From NCBI GenBank assembly GCA_900708905.1, contig CAADRB010000032.1, positions 248,001 to 312,000 of the forward strand: 64,000 nucleotides of DNA, written 5' to 3'. Shown here one piece after another: positions 25,001-39,945 of the stretch (positions are counted from its first letter, which is position 1; the number at the start of each line of letters is the position of its first letter). The position numbers were made by a program, and so were the translations under genes. This DNA is from Hymenolepis diminuta (Eukaryota > Platyhelminthes > Cestoda > Cyclophyllidea > Hymenolepididae). The notes under the pieces were generated by a model. The model was given only the letters and a program-made list of their open reading frames with translations. It did not search any database and was not told where the DNA came from.

Positions 25001-26739
25001 ATGAACTCCCGAAATAGCATGAATTTAATATGGAATTGCAACTTAAGCCCGGAGATATCTTTAATTTTTGGTTCAATTAATAATCACTAACTAATTAATA
25101 AATTAATAGTTTAATTAATTATTCTAATGCAGATAAAAAATAATATTCAGTGAAATGCAATGAAATTAATATCGAAGCTAAAAAATAAACATGGGTAAAT
25201 ACTGAAGCTCCGCTATGTTCCTAAAACAGATCATGAATCCACTCTCCTTTAAAAAACCTACTGATTAATTACACATTAACATGACAGACATAAGCCTCCG
25301 CTCTTTTACATAGTAATGAGATATAAAGTTCTTTATTTTCAAATTAAAAAAATTAGGATTATTAACAATACAACACATTTTACAATCACTTATTGAATCA
25401 TGCTTCATTTTATTTAAAATATTCCACGTTACCTCTCGTCTAGAAGGTTTTCTCTTAACGATTTTGTTCCTTATCTCAATAACAGTACCTTCAGAATGCC
25501 AAGATAAGGTCTCACGTAAGTGCATTTGATACCATTGCCTATCCAGTAATTTTTAAATTCCAAAATATTGCAAAAAATTTTGCATTGCGCCTTTATTGAA
25601 TGTAGTTTTCTGTTGCAAACGTTCAGGAGTAACAAGAACAAATAATACCGTATTTGAGGAACTGACAGTTTTAAAATTTATATTTTTTCAATGCTGAAAT
25701 GTTAGTTATGATAAATTTTTAATGATACAAAGCACATCGATAAAAATCATCTGCATCCGCTTACGAAATGTATAATTCAAAAATAACGGTCGACTAAAAT
25801 ATGCGCATGAGTAGGGTTTAAAGTTGTATTAACAATAATAAAAAGCCCTCATTTATTGATTGCCAATAATCTTGGTTGGTGCTGATTTCTCACATGTCAA
25901 GTATCATTAAAGGATGCAAGAACTCCCCAGTACGTGATGGGTTAAGTCTTATGCCTAACATGATGATTTTTGCATTTCATCGACAATAAATTAAAAATTG
26001 AGTAAAACCTCTCCTATCTCTTCTAGAGAACTAATCAAATCCATCAAACTACAATGCAGTTAAATTTCTTGGTTTTAAATTGAGGGCGACCCGAACTTTA
26101 CCCTCTCTCTGAATTACCAAACTAACAATATAATATTGAATTATTTTAATAACTTTTTGGAATCATTACCTAATGCTTACAAGTTTTGGGTTCCTTCTTA
26201 ATTTTGCATGTATTATTTCAGAGTTGCCGCCGTTTAACCATGATCTGAAATTTTTTGTGACAATTACTGCTATGCATGTTTTACTCTGATATTGAGGGTT
26301 TATAATTAAAACTCATCATCCAATTAACATCCGTCCTGAGCAAATAGGAGATATTTAGTATAACAAAGCTTGAGATATTGATCACGAAATTTGGTGGGCA
26401 TTTGATTTGGTTTAGATACTTTTCGGAATACTACATTCTTAATTATGAAAATTCTCATTATTTAATAAAATTAATTCTCTTTATCATTTTTAGAGATAAA
26501 TCTAGAATCCCTTAAAGAAAGAAGAGACACATTTAAATGAGAAGGTTTATTTTGCTTGGTAATTTGTTAGGTTATTTTAATGTTTCTTCATATAATCTCT
26601 TTTATGTTAAATTTGCCATTTGTTCCTGTCTTCAACCATTTTTTATTTGTATGATGCATAAAAAGATGGAGGTAAGAAATGATAAATGATCCTCTAAATA
26701 AAGCGATTTAATAATGCACTTATTTGAGGTTACACTAAA
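22081..26739. other. AT-rich desert without a supported gene
   Basis: Low-GC sequence with scattered homopolymer runs and an (AT)n run at about 24109-24123. Short GC-richer patches, such as 24470-24720, hold only fragmentary frames. Nothing here can be supported as a gene. Confidence 0.55.
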
Positions 26740-27245
26740 TTATGCTAAGATGCGCCGAGACCGAGATAAAAGTGCGTTTGCTCCATGTTGTACCATGCCA
26801 GCCTGACGAGATCGTAAAACATCTTTCCCTGGTAAATATGGACCTTTCACATAACATAAATATAAGAGAGGAACACAACTAGGTATCTTGCTTCTGACCT
26901 CGTAGATATGCTATCAATTACCCACTAGTCTTCATCACAAAGCAAGGTGCAGACGAGAGAGGTCACACCTTGAAGATCTTTACTGTGCATGATTAGAAAG
27001 CCTAGAGAGGTGATATACATCTGATGCAGTATGTTGATGTTAGGGCTTGTGTTTATATAGCTAAATTTGGAGAGAAGAGTAAGCATTGATATCTAGACAG
27101 ATGGTCGTAGATAAATAAATAGACGTTCACAACAGATGTTTAGGATACGAAGAAAGTAGATTCTCAACAGGAATTCACAACAAGCCTAAAGGATGGGGTG
27201 GAGGGTTAAGTACAAGAGCAGTTTTTAACCGGAGGTCACAATAAG
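26740..27245 (-). other. GC-rich block, possible old LTR or other repeat
   Basis: About 500 bp of clearly different base composition with many stops in all frames. On the minus strand it contains a TATA-like gctatataaacacaagccc (about 27043-27061) roughly in the middle and pyrimidine-rich runs on both sides. An old solo LTR, a SINE, or a promoter with a non-coding exon would all fit. I found no second copy in this window. Confidence 0.3.
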
Positions 27246-29229
27246 TATTTTATCACTTCATTAGAATAACCTTGATCATGTCTTTATCCTTTGTTTTTCA
27301 GCATAATTTAAAAGGGAAATGATGTTTCAGCAATTTTAAACTTATTAAATTTAGTTGCATTGCATGCAGATAAAAACTCGGGGTCTGACAAATTATTGTT
27401 CACTTTCCCTAAAAGTTGCTGTTCGAAATGTAGCTTTAAAGCAATCTGACTCAGACGTGATCTGAAAAAAGGTTACAAGTGTAACAGTTCAAAAAATGAA
27501 GGATAACAAAGACGGATTTCAATTGTAAGATAAATCTAATAAAGCAATATGGCAAAAGAACGTCAGAAGTCCACATTTTATACTTAAATTTTATTTAAAT
27601 GTTTGTTTTCTCTACAATGGTAAATATTTTTATTATAATTGAGAATTAAATTTAAATCTACTGTAACTTTTGGAGATCAGCCTCTAATATTTGATTTACC
27701 TGATTAACTTTCCTATCGGCAAAGAGACTACTATCAGTTATCGATTATCTTCCAATCGGTACTTAAAAAATCATGACCAATTTTGCAACACACAGTGGAA
27801 AGTAAGAAGTCTCAATGTTTGCGTCGGCCTCATCAGGAGTTTTAAGATGCTAAGAGCTAATGCTTTTAGCATATCAACTATGGAGACCTAGTTATTGAAA
27901 TAAATCAATAGATTAATTTTGTATCTAGTAAGTTTTAAAATCACAGATATTGTTGTAATACGCATCCATACATGATATATGATAAATGGTTGGGAAAAAT
28001 TCTTATGCCTTTCAGTTCTTTCTATCAGTATTGCTGTTATCTAATCCGCGTGCATTCTTAATAAATACATTTTAAATGACCTTCTTAGCAACATTTAATT
28101 AAAGAAATAAGGCATAAATAAAAAAATACGGAGAATGAGACGGTAAAGTTGGCATTTTTACTAGAATCAATACAAAGGCATACATTTTATTTGTGATTTT
28201 AGCAAAATCGTGTAAATGAAGTAGTAAGTAAAATAACAGGTCAGTTGATAATCTGCATTGATTATTTTAAGTATAATAGAAAGGTACGTTTTTAATTGAA
28301 TTTTGGGGTCGTTGATATCTCACTGGGGCAAAAAGTATGTGACTATTTTTAATCTCTTAACCGCTTTCATACATCTGTTTACTTAAGCGCAATTCACAAT
28401 GAGACACTTATCGGTCTCTCTCTCACTTATGCACGCTGTATCTCCTCGATTTTTATCCCCTATTCATCCTTTCGGAACCATTGTGAGTAAATACAATAGA
28501 GATAATGGACGTTATTGCATGCCTATTATGCCGTAATTTTTTCATTTTAAAAATTTCCCTTGGCTAATTTGATTCTCACCTTCCATTAACTTGATTGTTA
28601 TGCAAATAGCGCTAACAGAGCAAATTAAGTAGCAAATTATAAACACCTTAGTGAACATTCAATTTTTTCATAATAGGGCTTGAATTTTACTAATTTCAGT
28701 GATATTAGTGAAAAATTAAAATGCAATTAATCAAATATGTCTCTTTGGGTAAGCAGAAAGCAAAGTGAGGGAAGTGGTCACGTATAAGTGGAAAAAATAA
28801 ATCGAGTTTGTAGATTTATATTCAATTTCCTTGATTTACTTATTTTAATTGAATGCACATAATATTCAAATAATTATAAAAGAAGTTTCATTTCGAATAA
28901 GCTAAATTTATACCTTAATATTGTAATAGACTCGTGCATTCATTTAACATTTCTCCATTAATACGCATTAGAACTAAATCGAATATTATTTTAAAATTAC
29001 GCAATAGATAAGAAGAAAAGCAACCCTCATTATTCACTGTTAAATATCTTCATCTGAGCCTCAAGATTAGATCATTAATCATAACTTAATCTGATGCAAT
29101 TTATGTATGTGTAATTTTCACAGAAGGCTGATATATGTGGAAATGTTTTCAATAGGTCAACTTTATTGAAGTGATAGTTTTTACTCCCTAAGGATAAGTA
29201 TTTATGTGGCATTTCGTTCATAAGCACGA
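27246..29229. other. AT-rich stretch without a supported gene
   Basis: No gene seen. A small pyrimidine-rich, GC-richer patch at about 28370-28480 has no open frame of note. Confidence 0.5.
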
Positions 29230-30060
29230 TGGCTTATCATGTTTCACGAACAATTTTTCAGCGACTTTCCAGAAGCAGCCCTTCGACAACCTGCTGTCTG
29301 GATATTTGATTTTGTATTAACTATTTTTCAATGCAAACTGCCGTAAAAACAGTAATTCAAGAAGTGATCAATAGTTGGTGCGAAACAGTTGTCATACCCA
29401 CTGACTTAGGAAAAGCTATCGACTCTCTTCCTGCTTGAGTAATTTCATCAGGATACAGCAAATTTAAAGAGACCTGGAATATAAGCAGCTGCTTCAGACA
29501 ATTTCCAAATATTCCAAAGTGCCAAATTAATGAAATAATGAAAATATCATTGTGGAAGGAGGCATTAAATAAGGATCCAATAAAGACTCGTTAGAACTTC
29601 ATTCAGTATAGTATGAGGTTGATGCAACCGACGAGAATTTGAAAGTCAAGCAATTGAATTCTTCACACATTGAATGGTTATTGGGACATAGTGAATATGC
29701 TTATAATCTGTCCTTAATTACTCCACTGATTGGGCGAGCTGTGTAGCCAATTCAAAGGCGCAAGGTATTCTAGACGGGGACGCGATGGAAACGGCATATG
29801 ACAAAACAAATCAATCATCTCTTCAAATAAATGATCACGTGAATGATCAAGTAAATAATACAGATCTAGTCAGTGATGGTACAATATTGATTAAATTTAG
29901 ACTTCTTCTAACATTGGGAGTGCTGTTTACTGATGCTTAAGCAAAAGTTTCGGGAACATTACTCGAACTAGTTCTTTAGAAAGGTTTACCTGTTGTTGTC
30001 CATTGTAAAGTAAAAAATAATAGATTAAGGACTCTTTATCAATATTTATAGATTAAATAC
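29230..30060 (+). pseudogene. decayed coding sequence of unknown family
   Basis: Coding-like plus-strand segments follow one another in shifting frames. One (29329-29635) reads TAVKTVIQEVINSWCETVV and IPTDLGKAIDSLPA, with two internal stops. The next (about 29550-29745) reads SHIEWLLGHSEYAYNLSLIT. A third (about 29742-30050) reads SKAQGILDGDAMETAYDKTN and then ILIKFRLLLTLGVLFTDA, with stops. The composition and the way one frame picks up where another ends suggest an old retrogene, transposon ORF or lost gene. I do not recognise the source protein. Chance cannot be excluded without a database search. Confidence 0.35.
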
Positions 30061-33000
30061 TGATTAATAATGATGGGATACAGCATAAAAACATGAGTGT
30101 TGAAGTTGTATTTGGGAAAGTTTTTGAAAAGCCTTACAACAAAATTTAAAGATGTAAAATATTAAAAAGTGCAATTGACATCCATTATCCAAAGTAGGTA
30201 CCTCCAAATCTGCAGATGCAAGGTGTTGGTTCAAGTGGGTGCAAGAAAGAAGACAAAAGTTAGATGATGAATCCTACCAAGAACCTTATTTCGTGCACTA
30301 TTTATCGTCAGCCACGATTAAAAGGTAAGCGCCAAGGAGAAATTCTATGTAGAGGTTCTTTATACCGTTTGCAAATGAAAGTGAAATGAGATTGCAGGGG
30401 AGATCAGTCACCGAAAGATGGATTTCTAGAAAATTAAAGAAAAAGAAAATGGTTGTGAAAACAAATGAAAGTGCACTGTACCGATTTTCCGTTTGAAAAG
30501 CAAGATGATAAACCAAAAGGATAAATATTAACGAACTCCAATTTAAAATACAAATTATCTGATGATTTTGAACCTCAAATAAAGTAGGACCTTCCTGATT
30601 CATGACCCTCTCTTCTAGTGTTCTAACTTATGCCTCATAAAGTGGAACACTCTCCATCTTTATGAATGTTTTTTCATGGTAAAGAGTTGCAAGTTCCTGT
30701 CAAAGGAAATGAAGTGACCAAAAATACAAATTAAATTTTGTCGCATTTTAAAGTTTAAAATTTGAATTTCAGATATGTGCAGAAAGAAATTCATTTTGAT
30801 TCGTCCTTTAATTAAGTGATAAAGGTTAAAAGGAAAATTTGGTTAATATTTTTTAAACGCGAAGAGATTTTAAGAAGTCAATTGTGTTTGCTTGTTTGTT
30901 TGCATTTGCAAATTTTTTTAAAAATGTGGGTGAAGTTACTTTTCCCTGCATAATGCGTAACTTAAAAGTTAAGGTGATAAAAATTTTAACTAGGATAACA
31001 AGTTCAGTCTATGCAGAAGTTCAAAATATCAAAATAATTTATGATGTAAGCAACACGTTCATTTATCATATTTGAAAGATACATAAAATGGCATTCTAAA
31101 TCATTATTGTTCATCGATTTGCATTCAGCTTTGGCTGGTATTCAAGACGGAAAGAACTCTTTGACTTGTATCACGATGATTTAATCCCGATATGAAGTGC
31201 ATTATCACGAAATTGCTCGCTTTTTTCGAAAATTGTAAGCTTTATTAAAAAGCTATTTTAAAATTTTAAAAATCCAGAAGATCCGCTTTTATTTTTTACA
31301 TTTGAAGATATAATCATTCTTTAATTAAGGACTACCATCATATCATTCGAAATATTTCATGTTTAATTTCATATTTTATGAAAGCTAGAAAAAATTAATG
31401 AATTCTGTATTGTCGTCCATTTTCAATAAATGGTAACCAGACCTACATACGCACTAATCTGGGGCTTGATTAATTAACTTGAGTTATCAAAAGTAAGTAT
31501 CATTTCTGAGCTTGTTTTGTTACTGACAGTCATAATCTTGTGGTCTTCTATGCGACACGTTTCAAATATCAGTGTCCTTGCCGATTTCGACTGATTTCTC
31601 CGTTCTTTCAGTGATAACTTCCTCTTTTGGTGAACTAAACAAAATTTTAATTAATAAATGCTTAGGATTCAGGTAAAGGATATTCGTGTGCTCATTAAAA
31701 ACGTTATTTATATTTAAAGCTTTAAAATTTATAAAGGCATATTCATAGCGAAAGTTTGAAAAGATAGATAAGATCCAATATCAATTAATTTCGGGTTTTA
31801 AAAATTGTGACATTATTTATAAATCTATCTGAATATTTATATCCTTTAATGATATTCAAAGGGCAATATAATTCAGAAAAATTTCTAAAATAATCAAAGT
31901 TAGTTTCAATTGAGCCAATTTAAACTAAGTACAAAATTTTCAATATATTTTGATAAAATTCCAGAAAGTAACACTTTTATTGTTAAATAGGTTTACAAAT
32001 TACACATTCATCGGATATTGCTTTATTGAAACGGTTCTTGTTTGACGTACAAACTTCATAAAATATATATGATGATTACCAAATGCTTAAACCTTATCGG
32101 TCAACAATATGCTACCTTAACGTTGGTAAATTTAAATCGATTTAATGAAAACATATTTCAACAATATTTACTTTATCCCAATATGCATAATAATCAGGAG
32201 CCTGAAGTATCTATGTTCAAATTAGAATTTAAATCCATATGAATGTAATTCCTGATATGCAGATTAATCCCAAAATCCTGCTTTAAAAGAATCACTTTCA
32301 GTTAAAGTACAAACTTCATCTCTAGAACTGATTTTAAGTTAAGGACATAAAAGTTTAATTTATTTTTTCTGTCATAAAAAGAAAAGATTGTCAAAGAATT
32401 ATAAAAATTCTGAAGTGCATAACCGTAAACCCTTCCATTAACTGTGCCAATCATTGTGCTCAAATAAGACCCACTTCAGATAGGAAACATGGTTTTGCTA
32501 CTGTTTTTAAATACAATTAATACTTCGTTTAATAAAAAAATAAAATAAATTAACTTTTTTATTAATTTAATAAACAGCTTTAATAAAAGCTGTCGTATTG
32601 ATTCACAAGTCAGTTGGAAAATCGCGGAAGCCAAAATTTCTTTGTTCTTCTAAGTTGATTTTTGAAATTGCAATGCTTAAATAACTAATTATTCTAAATT
32701 CTTATTTGCGATTCATTTTTAATAATTTGATTAGGATATTATTTTAGTTTGAAGTACATTATTTAAAACTTTCTGCCCAAATATTACTTTTTAGTTCCAT
32801 CCATCTAAGTTTAATCCGCAAATTTAAATGCATGATTATATGTTAACAGGTTTTTAAAGTACTCTTATGAATAATATTTCAAAAAATTAGAGAAGCAGAT
32901 TATTAATTCGTAAGAGACAAAATAATTATGCGTGTCAGTTATTTTATAATACTTTACCGCTTTCTTCTAGCTCCAATACTCCCTGAAACATTTAATCCCA

Positions 33001-36000
33001 TTCGTATTTTGCTAGTTCATTTCTATTCATGTCCAATGTGTTGATCATTCATTTGCACAAAATAAATTTTCCCCAACAAAATCTTCAATTATATTTGAAG
33101 ATGACTTGGTATGGGAAATTGAATTAAATAAAAAAACCCTTATTTTAAAATAAGTAGAAATATTTTTAAAAAATAATTTCACATGAGTCACATTTATTAA
33201 CAAAGTTATTGACAAAAACAATACACATTACTTAATATGCGTGTGTTAATAATAAAGCATTTTGAAAAATAGTGTTATTTTAATTCGGCTTTAATATATT
33301 TTATTGGAAATGTCCCCTCAGATTAAACAAATCAAGCTCTTTATATTAACATCATTTAAAAGTAAATGTATTTCCTTCAAGAGTGGTGACAACACTGAAT
33401 GTAAGAAAATAAATTCATTGTCGTTTACGTTTGAGTAAAAAAATTATAGTTAATTTAAAGGTAAGTTTATTATTTGATCATTAAAAGGAAGACAAACGGT
33501 CGAGTCTGGAATTTTATTTAAAATTGGTTTGTAACATATGAATTATATGCAGTTCACTAGTAAATAAGCATTGGTGTGTGCCGGCTAATTAACAGAAATA
33601 GTTTAAAATATACAAAAATAATTTACATGTGCAAATGCATATGTAAATCAACAGTACAGATGGGGTACACTTGGGGGGAGCTTGAGGAGATTATATCCAA
33701 GGAATTCCGGATAATTAATTCCATTTTTAGCCCGAATAACCTGAGTTACCACTTTTCAAACGATCAGTTAAAGAGTCCCACTAATTGTGCCAGTATTTAG
33801 AATGCAATTTGATATGTGGTGTTCCAGCCGCCCTTAACTTTAATGGGACTTAAAGCAACCGGAAATTGGTATTGGAATTCCTTGCTGAGCATTGCCTTTT
33901 TTCCCAAAAATATTAGTAAATGATTGTCCGGTTGACTGTCCTTGTTCTAATTATATTAAAGCAGAGAATTTTACGCAAATTCGTGGCTAAGACAACTCGA
34001 TTTGGTCGCCAAAAATGTTCCCAGTTTTACTGGGCTGCTGCGGCTAAAGCAGAAAATAATTTCAATTCCCTTTTGACAAATAAATGTTGCTTTTGCATAA
34101 AACATGGTCTGATTTAAATTAAAATTTATTTAAAGCAATATAAATATTTCTTCATTTAATTCCTTTTCCTTCAGACAGTAGGTAAGCAACTAACCATGCC
34201 ATACATACGGCAGCATTTTATCTCTCATAATAATTTTAAATTGAGCATACTTTAGCCGTCTGCATTTTATTACAAGTCAGTGTTGTCCTTGGCTTAATTT
34301 AAACTACTAACAAATATTTTAAGGTATTTTTTTGGGAAGATTAAAGAAACATTTATAACGAATATGAATCAGGTAGAAGAATGAGTTTATAGTAATATTG
34401 CTTTTTTTAGAGTGATCCAAATTTGAAATGTTTTAAAAATACACCAAATTTGACAGTGAATGATAACCGTTTCAATTTAATTGATCACTTTTCGTTGTTG
34501 CTCCCTAAACCAAAGCAATCAATGAGTTAAAACAGCCTGAACCGAAAAAAAATAAAAATCAATAAAAGTCAATAAATATGAAGATATTATTTGATCTGTA
34601 TAGTAAATATTTATGAAAGTAATTTCATCGTCTTTAGATTCTGTTTATTTTAAACTATGCTATGAGTTTTGGTCATTAAATCCTTTGACACGTTCTTTAA
34701 AACCACTATCATTCAATGTAAAATTCTTTGTTATAGTCTATAGAATGGGATAAATAAATATTTTTGCTGACTTTTATAATTACAACCATTCCTTAAGTTG
34801 TATAAAAAATTTACTTTTCAACACTTAAATAACTGCATTCTGTAAATTAAGTTTAACTTGTATTATTGTCTAATGAACTTATTATAATGATTAAAAAATG
34901 CCAAAAATGTGGTTCTATTACTTTGACTGTTCGCTAACATTATTTCGGTAAGATTTCATAATTGGTACTCTGACGTTTGAATCTTTCTTTCTTACTGCTT
35001 GCTGTCATTCGTCAAAATTTTTCGAATTTTCCTAAATCTATTTTGCCACGTTTACGATAAAAGGCAGCTGATGAACCTCAGGGAAAGGAAGGATCAATGA
35101 ATGCTCCCCATAATTTTGGATAAACACTTATTAAATGGATATTTGATTTTAAAACAATCTTAGCTTTAAATAATTGCTTTTGGTATTCAACAGCATGCCA
35201 TAATCAAGTAGACCTTTTCATTATATGATGAGTCTAACTTTTAATGGTTAAAATAAAGATTTTTCGGTATTTAATTTTTCAAAAATTTTTCATTTCATGT
35301 AAATTTACAATTTTTAAGATTGAGCTCTTTATCTCTGATTTTAGTCTTCACTCAGCACATATTTCTAGGCAAATACTGTAAAGAAATAATCAAATTCTGT
35401 CCTTTGAGGTAGATGAGAGTTACAAAACCAAATGGAATGTTTAATCAAACCTTCTCATTTTAATTTTTTTTGTTAATTATTATAATTTCTTCTAAAAATT
35501 GATAACTAACATTCTTCCACAAATATTCATAAAAGTCAACCATTTTACAAATTTTGCTGAAGATGATTTACTATTTTATTTTATTTAAAGCTCAATAAGA
35601 ACCTTATAAACACATATATTTAATAAAAACATCTCAAATATAGAATAAACAATAATAAATTAATAAAATTTACTTCCCCATCAATGTAATTTTTGTTGAG
35701 TATGATATAATAACCAAGACAATTTTGCATAACCTTTAGAATTAACTGATATATTATCTTTAAAATACAAATAACAGGGTCAAGTAATTGACAATATTAA
35801 TTTAATTTTTATTAATAGGAGGTGTTCGAGGTAAATAACTAGGCAAAAAGTAAATAATTTTTCAATTATGTATATATATGGTAAAGCAAGGAAGGTACTG
35901 CAATATGTGGAAGCCATAATCAATATGGACAAAAAGAATAACGAATAAATTTTTATTTATTGTAACTTAGATGCTGATAGTTGTATCGCAATAATAGAAA

Positions 36001-39000
36001 TGAAAGAGGATATTATATTCAAAAGCTAAATCACTTGATGAAAATTAGTAATTTCTCTTCCGGTTTCAGTTGCTTTCGCCAAATATTAAGCGCGTACAGA
36101 AGTGTATTTGTAAACACTTGTTGAGCCAACTTTCAAGGTTGGGCAAATTGAATAGTAGCAACCAGAACCTCGTCGATGAATAAATAATATGTGGGAATTT
36201 CGTCATGCTTATTAGAGAAGAAATAACCATTTCAACTAAAAACAGTGCACATTCCAATATAATCATCCTTTAGTAATACTATTTAAATATTACTCGGAAA
36301 TTAAATTAGCGCTTTTATATGCATTTCTAAATGATAGTAAATTTATTCTTATTATAAGTGCCGAGCAAGAGATAAAAATGCGCGATTTTCTGAGCGTAAA
36401 AATTGATGTCTTATTTTCAATAAATCACTTTTATTTTTTGCTTTAACCCAGCAAAAAATTAACTTTACTTTTTGCCAAGATATCATTAGTTATTCATTTT
36501 TAAATTATAGCCCACATAAATTTCTTCAAATTAAAGGAAAAATTGCATTTGATTAAAGGTGAAGCAGATTGGAAATGTGAATAATTCGAAGCATATATTT
36601 TGTTTGATAAACATTCTTTAGATAATTTAACGGTTGGCTGAACAAGCCAAGAGCACCAATCAAAATTCTAGACGTTTTGCTTCATTTTAAAATCTTTGTA
36701 GGAACCTGTGTTATTCTCCGATATGTCCCACTACTCTGCACTGATGTGTCGTTGGGAAAATTGTTCTGTGGATATACGGAGCTTGGCACACCAAATTTTA
36801 CACAGCAAAAAATAAATTCATCTGATCAAATATGTTAAGGTCTAGTTGATTGGATTCAACCTCTCCATGATATTCTCAGCTTGAGTCAGTCTTCATTGCG
36901 ATAACACCTTGACTTTTTCAAAGTTATAGTAACACCTACTGAGCGATTTATAAGCGGCATAGGAGGGATAGGTGCAGAATGAGATATTCATTTAAAACCA
37001 GCCTTTGATGATCGGGTGGCATTGAAATTAAATTATCATAAAAGGTCTCCTCATAGCACTGTGTTAAATTATGCTGTCTATGGAAGCAAACTTGATTTTT
37101 CTCGACATATGAATTAGAGAAATAAATATATTAATATATTTATAATTCTATACAGTTTGAATTTAAAAATATCGTGCACTGTTCCTCGATTTAGTAAGAA
37201 TTCACTGAGTTTTCGTTTAATGGCATTCAGTTACCTCGCATTTCTGGTAAATTTAACTGCTAATGCACACATCGAAGAAGGCAGCTATAGCCAGTTAAAA
37301 AACCGTCTTATCATTCGTCGATTCATGCATTAGATGTCAATTGACGAGGACCATATAATCATATTTAAATTCATAATAAGTGTTAATTGTAATCCAATAA
37401 ATTCATATCAATCAGCAAATAAACTTTAGATGCTTAAGAATTTTTTAATCTGAAAGGCTAAAATTCAAAGTTCAAAAACAAACATCGTCAAGGAATGGTT
37501 TTGGTGGATTTGATCATCATCTGCTATATTTCAAAGGAGTTTATTAGAGTTAATGGTTGTCTATAATTATTTTGAGTTGTCATAAGTGTAATGTGTAGAA
37601 AAAGCTCTTGGAAATAGGGTACCTTAATACACCCTCAAACGTATAAATATTTTAATTCAGTTTCGTGCTAATTAACAATTAGGGAAGTAAGGTAAAGCTA
37701 TAATGTTACGTTCATAAATTGGAGGAGGAAGTGAAATAAAAATAGTTTTTTCTTAAAGGAGTAAGATTTTCTAGGATGTTAATCTCTGATTCTTTTGTAA
37801 CCTTTTCTATATGATTTAAACGTGCTACAGGATGAATTGCATTTGAGAATCTTTACTGAACGCATAAATTAGGGGCTGCATTCTGCATATTTTGTTAAAT
37901 TTTTCATATATTAGCATTATTATTCTTGATAGTTTAAGAAATTATATATTCTAAAATTTGCAGAATTTCAGGATTGGGCCACTGTGAACATCAGTGACAA
38001 TGTACATATACACCAATGTTTTGCCTTGCAAATTTACAGAAGCAGGTTTTTCAGTAATATATAAATGAATGGATCATTTTCGTGGAATTTTCAATAAGTA
38101 CCATAAATTCCGGGATTTGAGAAATCAGGCTGGAAGGTTGTATAATACTTAAATAAATTAGTGTATTTAATCTTTTCATTCGGAAGACATTGGTTGTCTT
38201 TTATTATTATCTCGACATCATAAATATTTTCCATGACGTCATTGTAACTAATGCATATGCTCCTGCGAATGCAGTTCTGGACTATTCCAAACTGTTGTCT
38301 GTGAGATTGCCTTAAAATTGTATTTGCTTATATTTCAAATGAGTTACTAAATTAAACTCACGATTAATAAATCGATTTTTGTATATCTCCCAAATAATAT
38401 ACATATGTTTATTAGAAAATGTTTTGATTTTTATAAAAGTATTGTCAAAGTAATGATGGAAAGGTCGAATGCGTATTTCATAGGAGCATCTAAATAGTTG
38501 TGCTTAACTTCCTTAGAATGCGAGGAATGCGTAACTGACATGTTATTATTGTTATCGTATTTTTTAGATTAAATGCCAAGATCTTCCGGAAATTGTCAAA
38601 GCATTTATCTAGAATAGTTGCTTTTATACTGATGTAATCTTTTCTTTTCTTTGAAAATAAAATAGTTGAAGAATTTTGTTATACTTTGTCATGACTAAGA
38701 AATAAATAAGCAAAACATAAAACCGCATTGTTCTTATCTGAGTAAATTTGTAGATTGTACTCATTGAATCCATAATTTTACTAGAAATAAGTTTAATTCT
38801 GTTCCGATGTTGGAGGAACGTGCGACTAATCTTTTACAGAAATCTGTGCTTAGTTGTTATTGACAAATTTTGGGCCAATCATTCTCTTTATTGAAAGAAT
38901 TTGCCCATTTAAAATGCTTTATTCCCTCAAACAATGAATTTTGTACGCTTAAGATTGCATTACTGTTCTATTGCAATGCGAATACGCAGAATAATTGGTT

Positions 39001-39945
39001 TATTAGTAGTTTCTTATTCAATTTATAAACATTGAGCTCCTTTGATTATATGTTTTGAGAAGCTTATATTGTATATATAACCTAAGATGAAGTATTTTTG
39101 TTTTATTCCGTCGTCACTGAGTTAAAAGTAATATTTTTTTAATTAGATAATAGAAGAAAAAAATCTAAATTCAAGATAATATTAGCATGTTTGATATTTT
39201 ATATTGCCATGGCCTATTTAAACCTTCAAAATAGCCTTTCAGGCCAGAAACCAATAATGACCCGTAAATGTCTTAAAGATGATTTTACCTGTTCATATTT
39301 AATCCCTACATTATTTTGAATTCAAATGTAAAATTAAAAACTAGTCCTTGTAAAACTGTGAACTTTGTAGAGGCCCTTTTCACCTTTGTTTAAATATTAC
39401 GCTCTAGAAAGTGAAGACGTCAGTCATTTTTGTAATGCACACAAAGTGTGTTCTGCTAACATTTGGAGAAAAAAATAAACAAAAGTAACGAAATTGAAGT
39501 AAAATGAACATTATTTTATTTAAGAGCTAAATATATCTATAATCAAAATGAAATTTTGGGGACATAAAATGTAAACCTGGGAACGAAATTTTGAGAGAAG
39601 TAAGTAAGGTGATCACTGTCGATTGTAGAATAAGCGTTATTTATTTACTTCCCAAGGCAGGGCTTAAAAGCTTTACAAATTTTCATTACGAGGAAGCATC
39701 CAAACACAGGGGAAGGGAAAGTATATAAGTGACGGGAAGTTTGCTGACAGTTTAAGCGAGAATTGCAGATACAGTATCTTAAGGGAGAATCAAAGAATAG
39801 GAAGAATCATTCTTTATCTGAGCTGCCAAATTATCTGTTTTGATTTAAATTTTTCCCGAATTATCCTTCCTTTTCATTAGTTTACTCTTCAGGAGGAAAT
39901 TCTGTGTTACAAGTCTTCCTGTGACTTTGGAGTCGTTATATTTAC
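30061..39945. other. AT-rich desert without a supported gene
   Basis: Only chance-length ORFs, the most protein-like being a 65-codon plus-strand frame at 33920-34117 with a hydrophobic start. A promoter-like patch at about 39700-39765 has TATATAAG followed by a GC-richer stretch on the plus strand, with no coding frame attached. Confidence 0.5.

Noticed and set aside
33920..34117. Small secreted protein with a hydrophobic N-terminus
   Set aside because: Only 65 codons, with no signal-peptide cleavage motif that I trust, no splice context and no related copy nearby.
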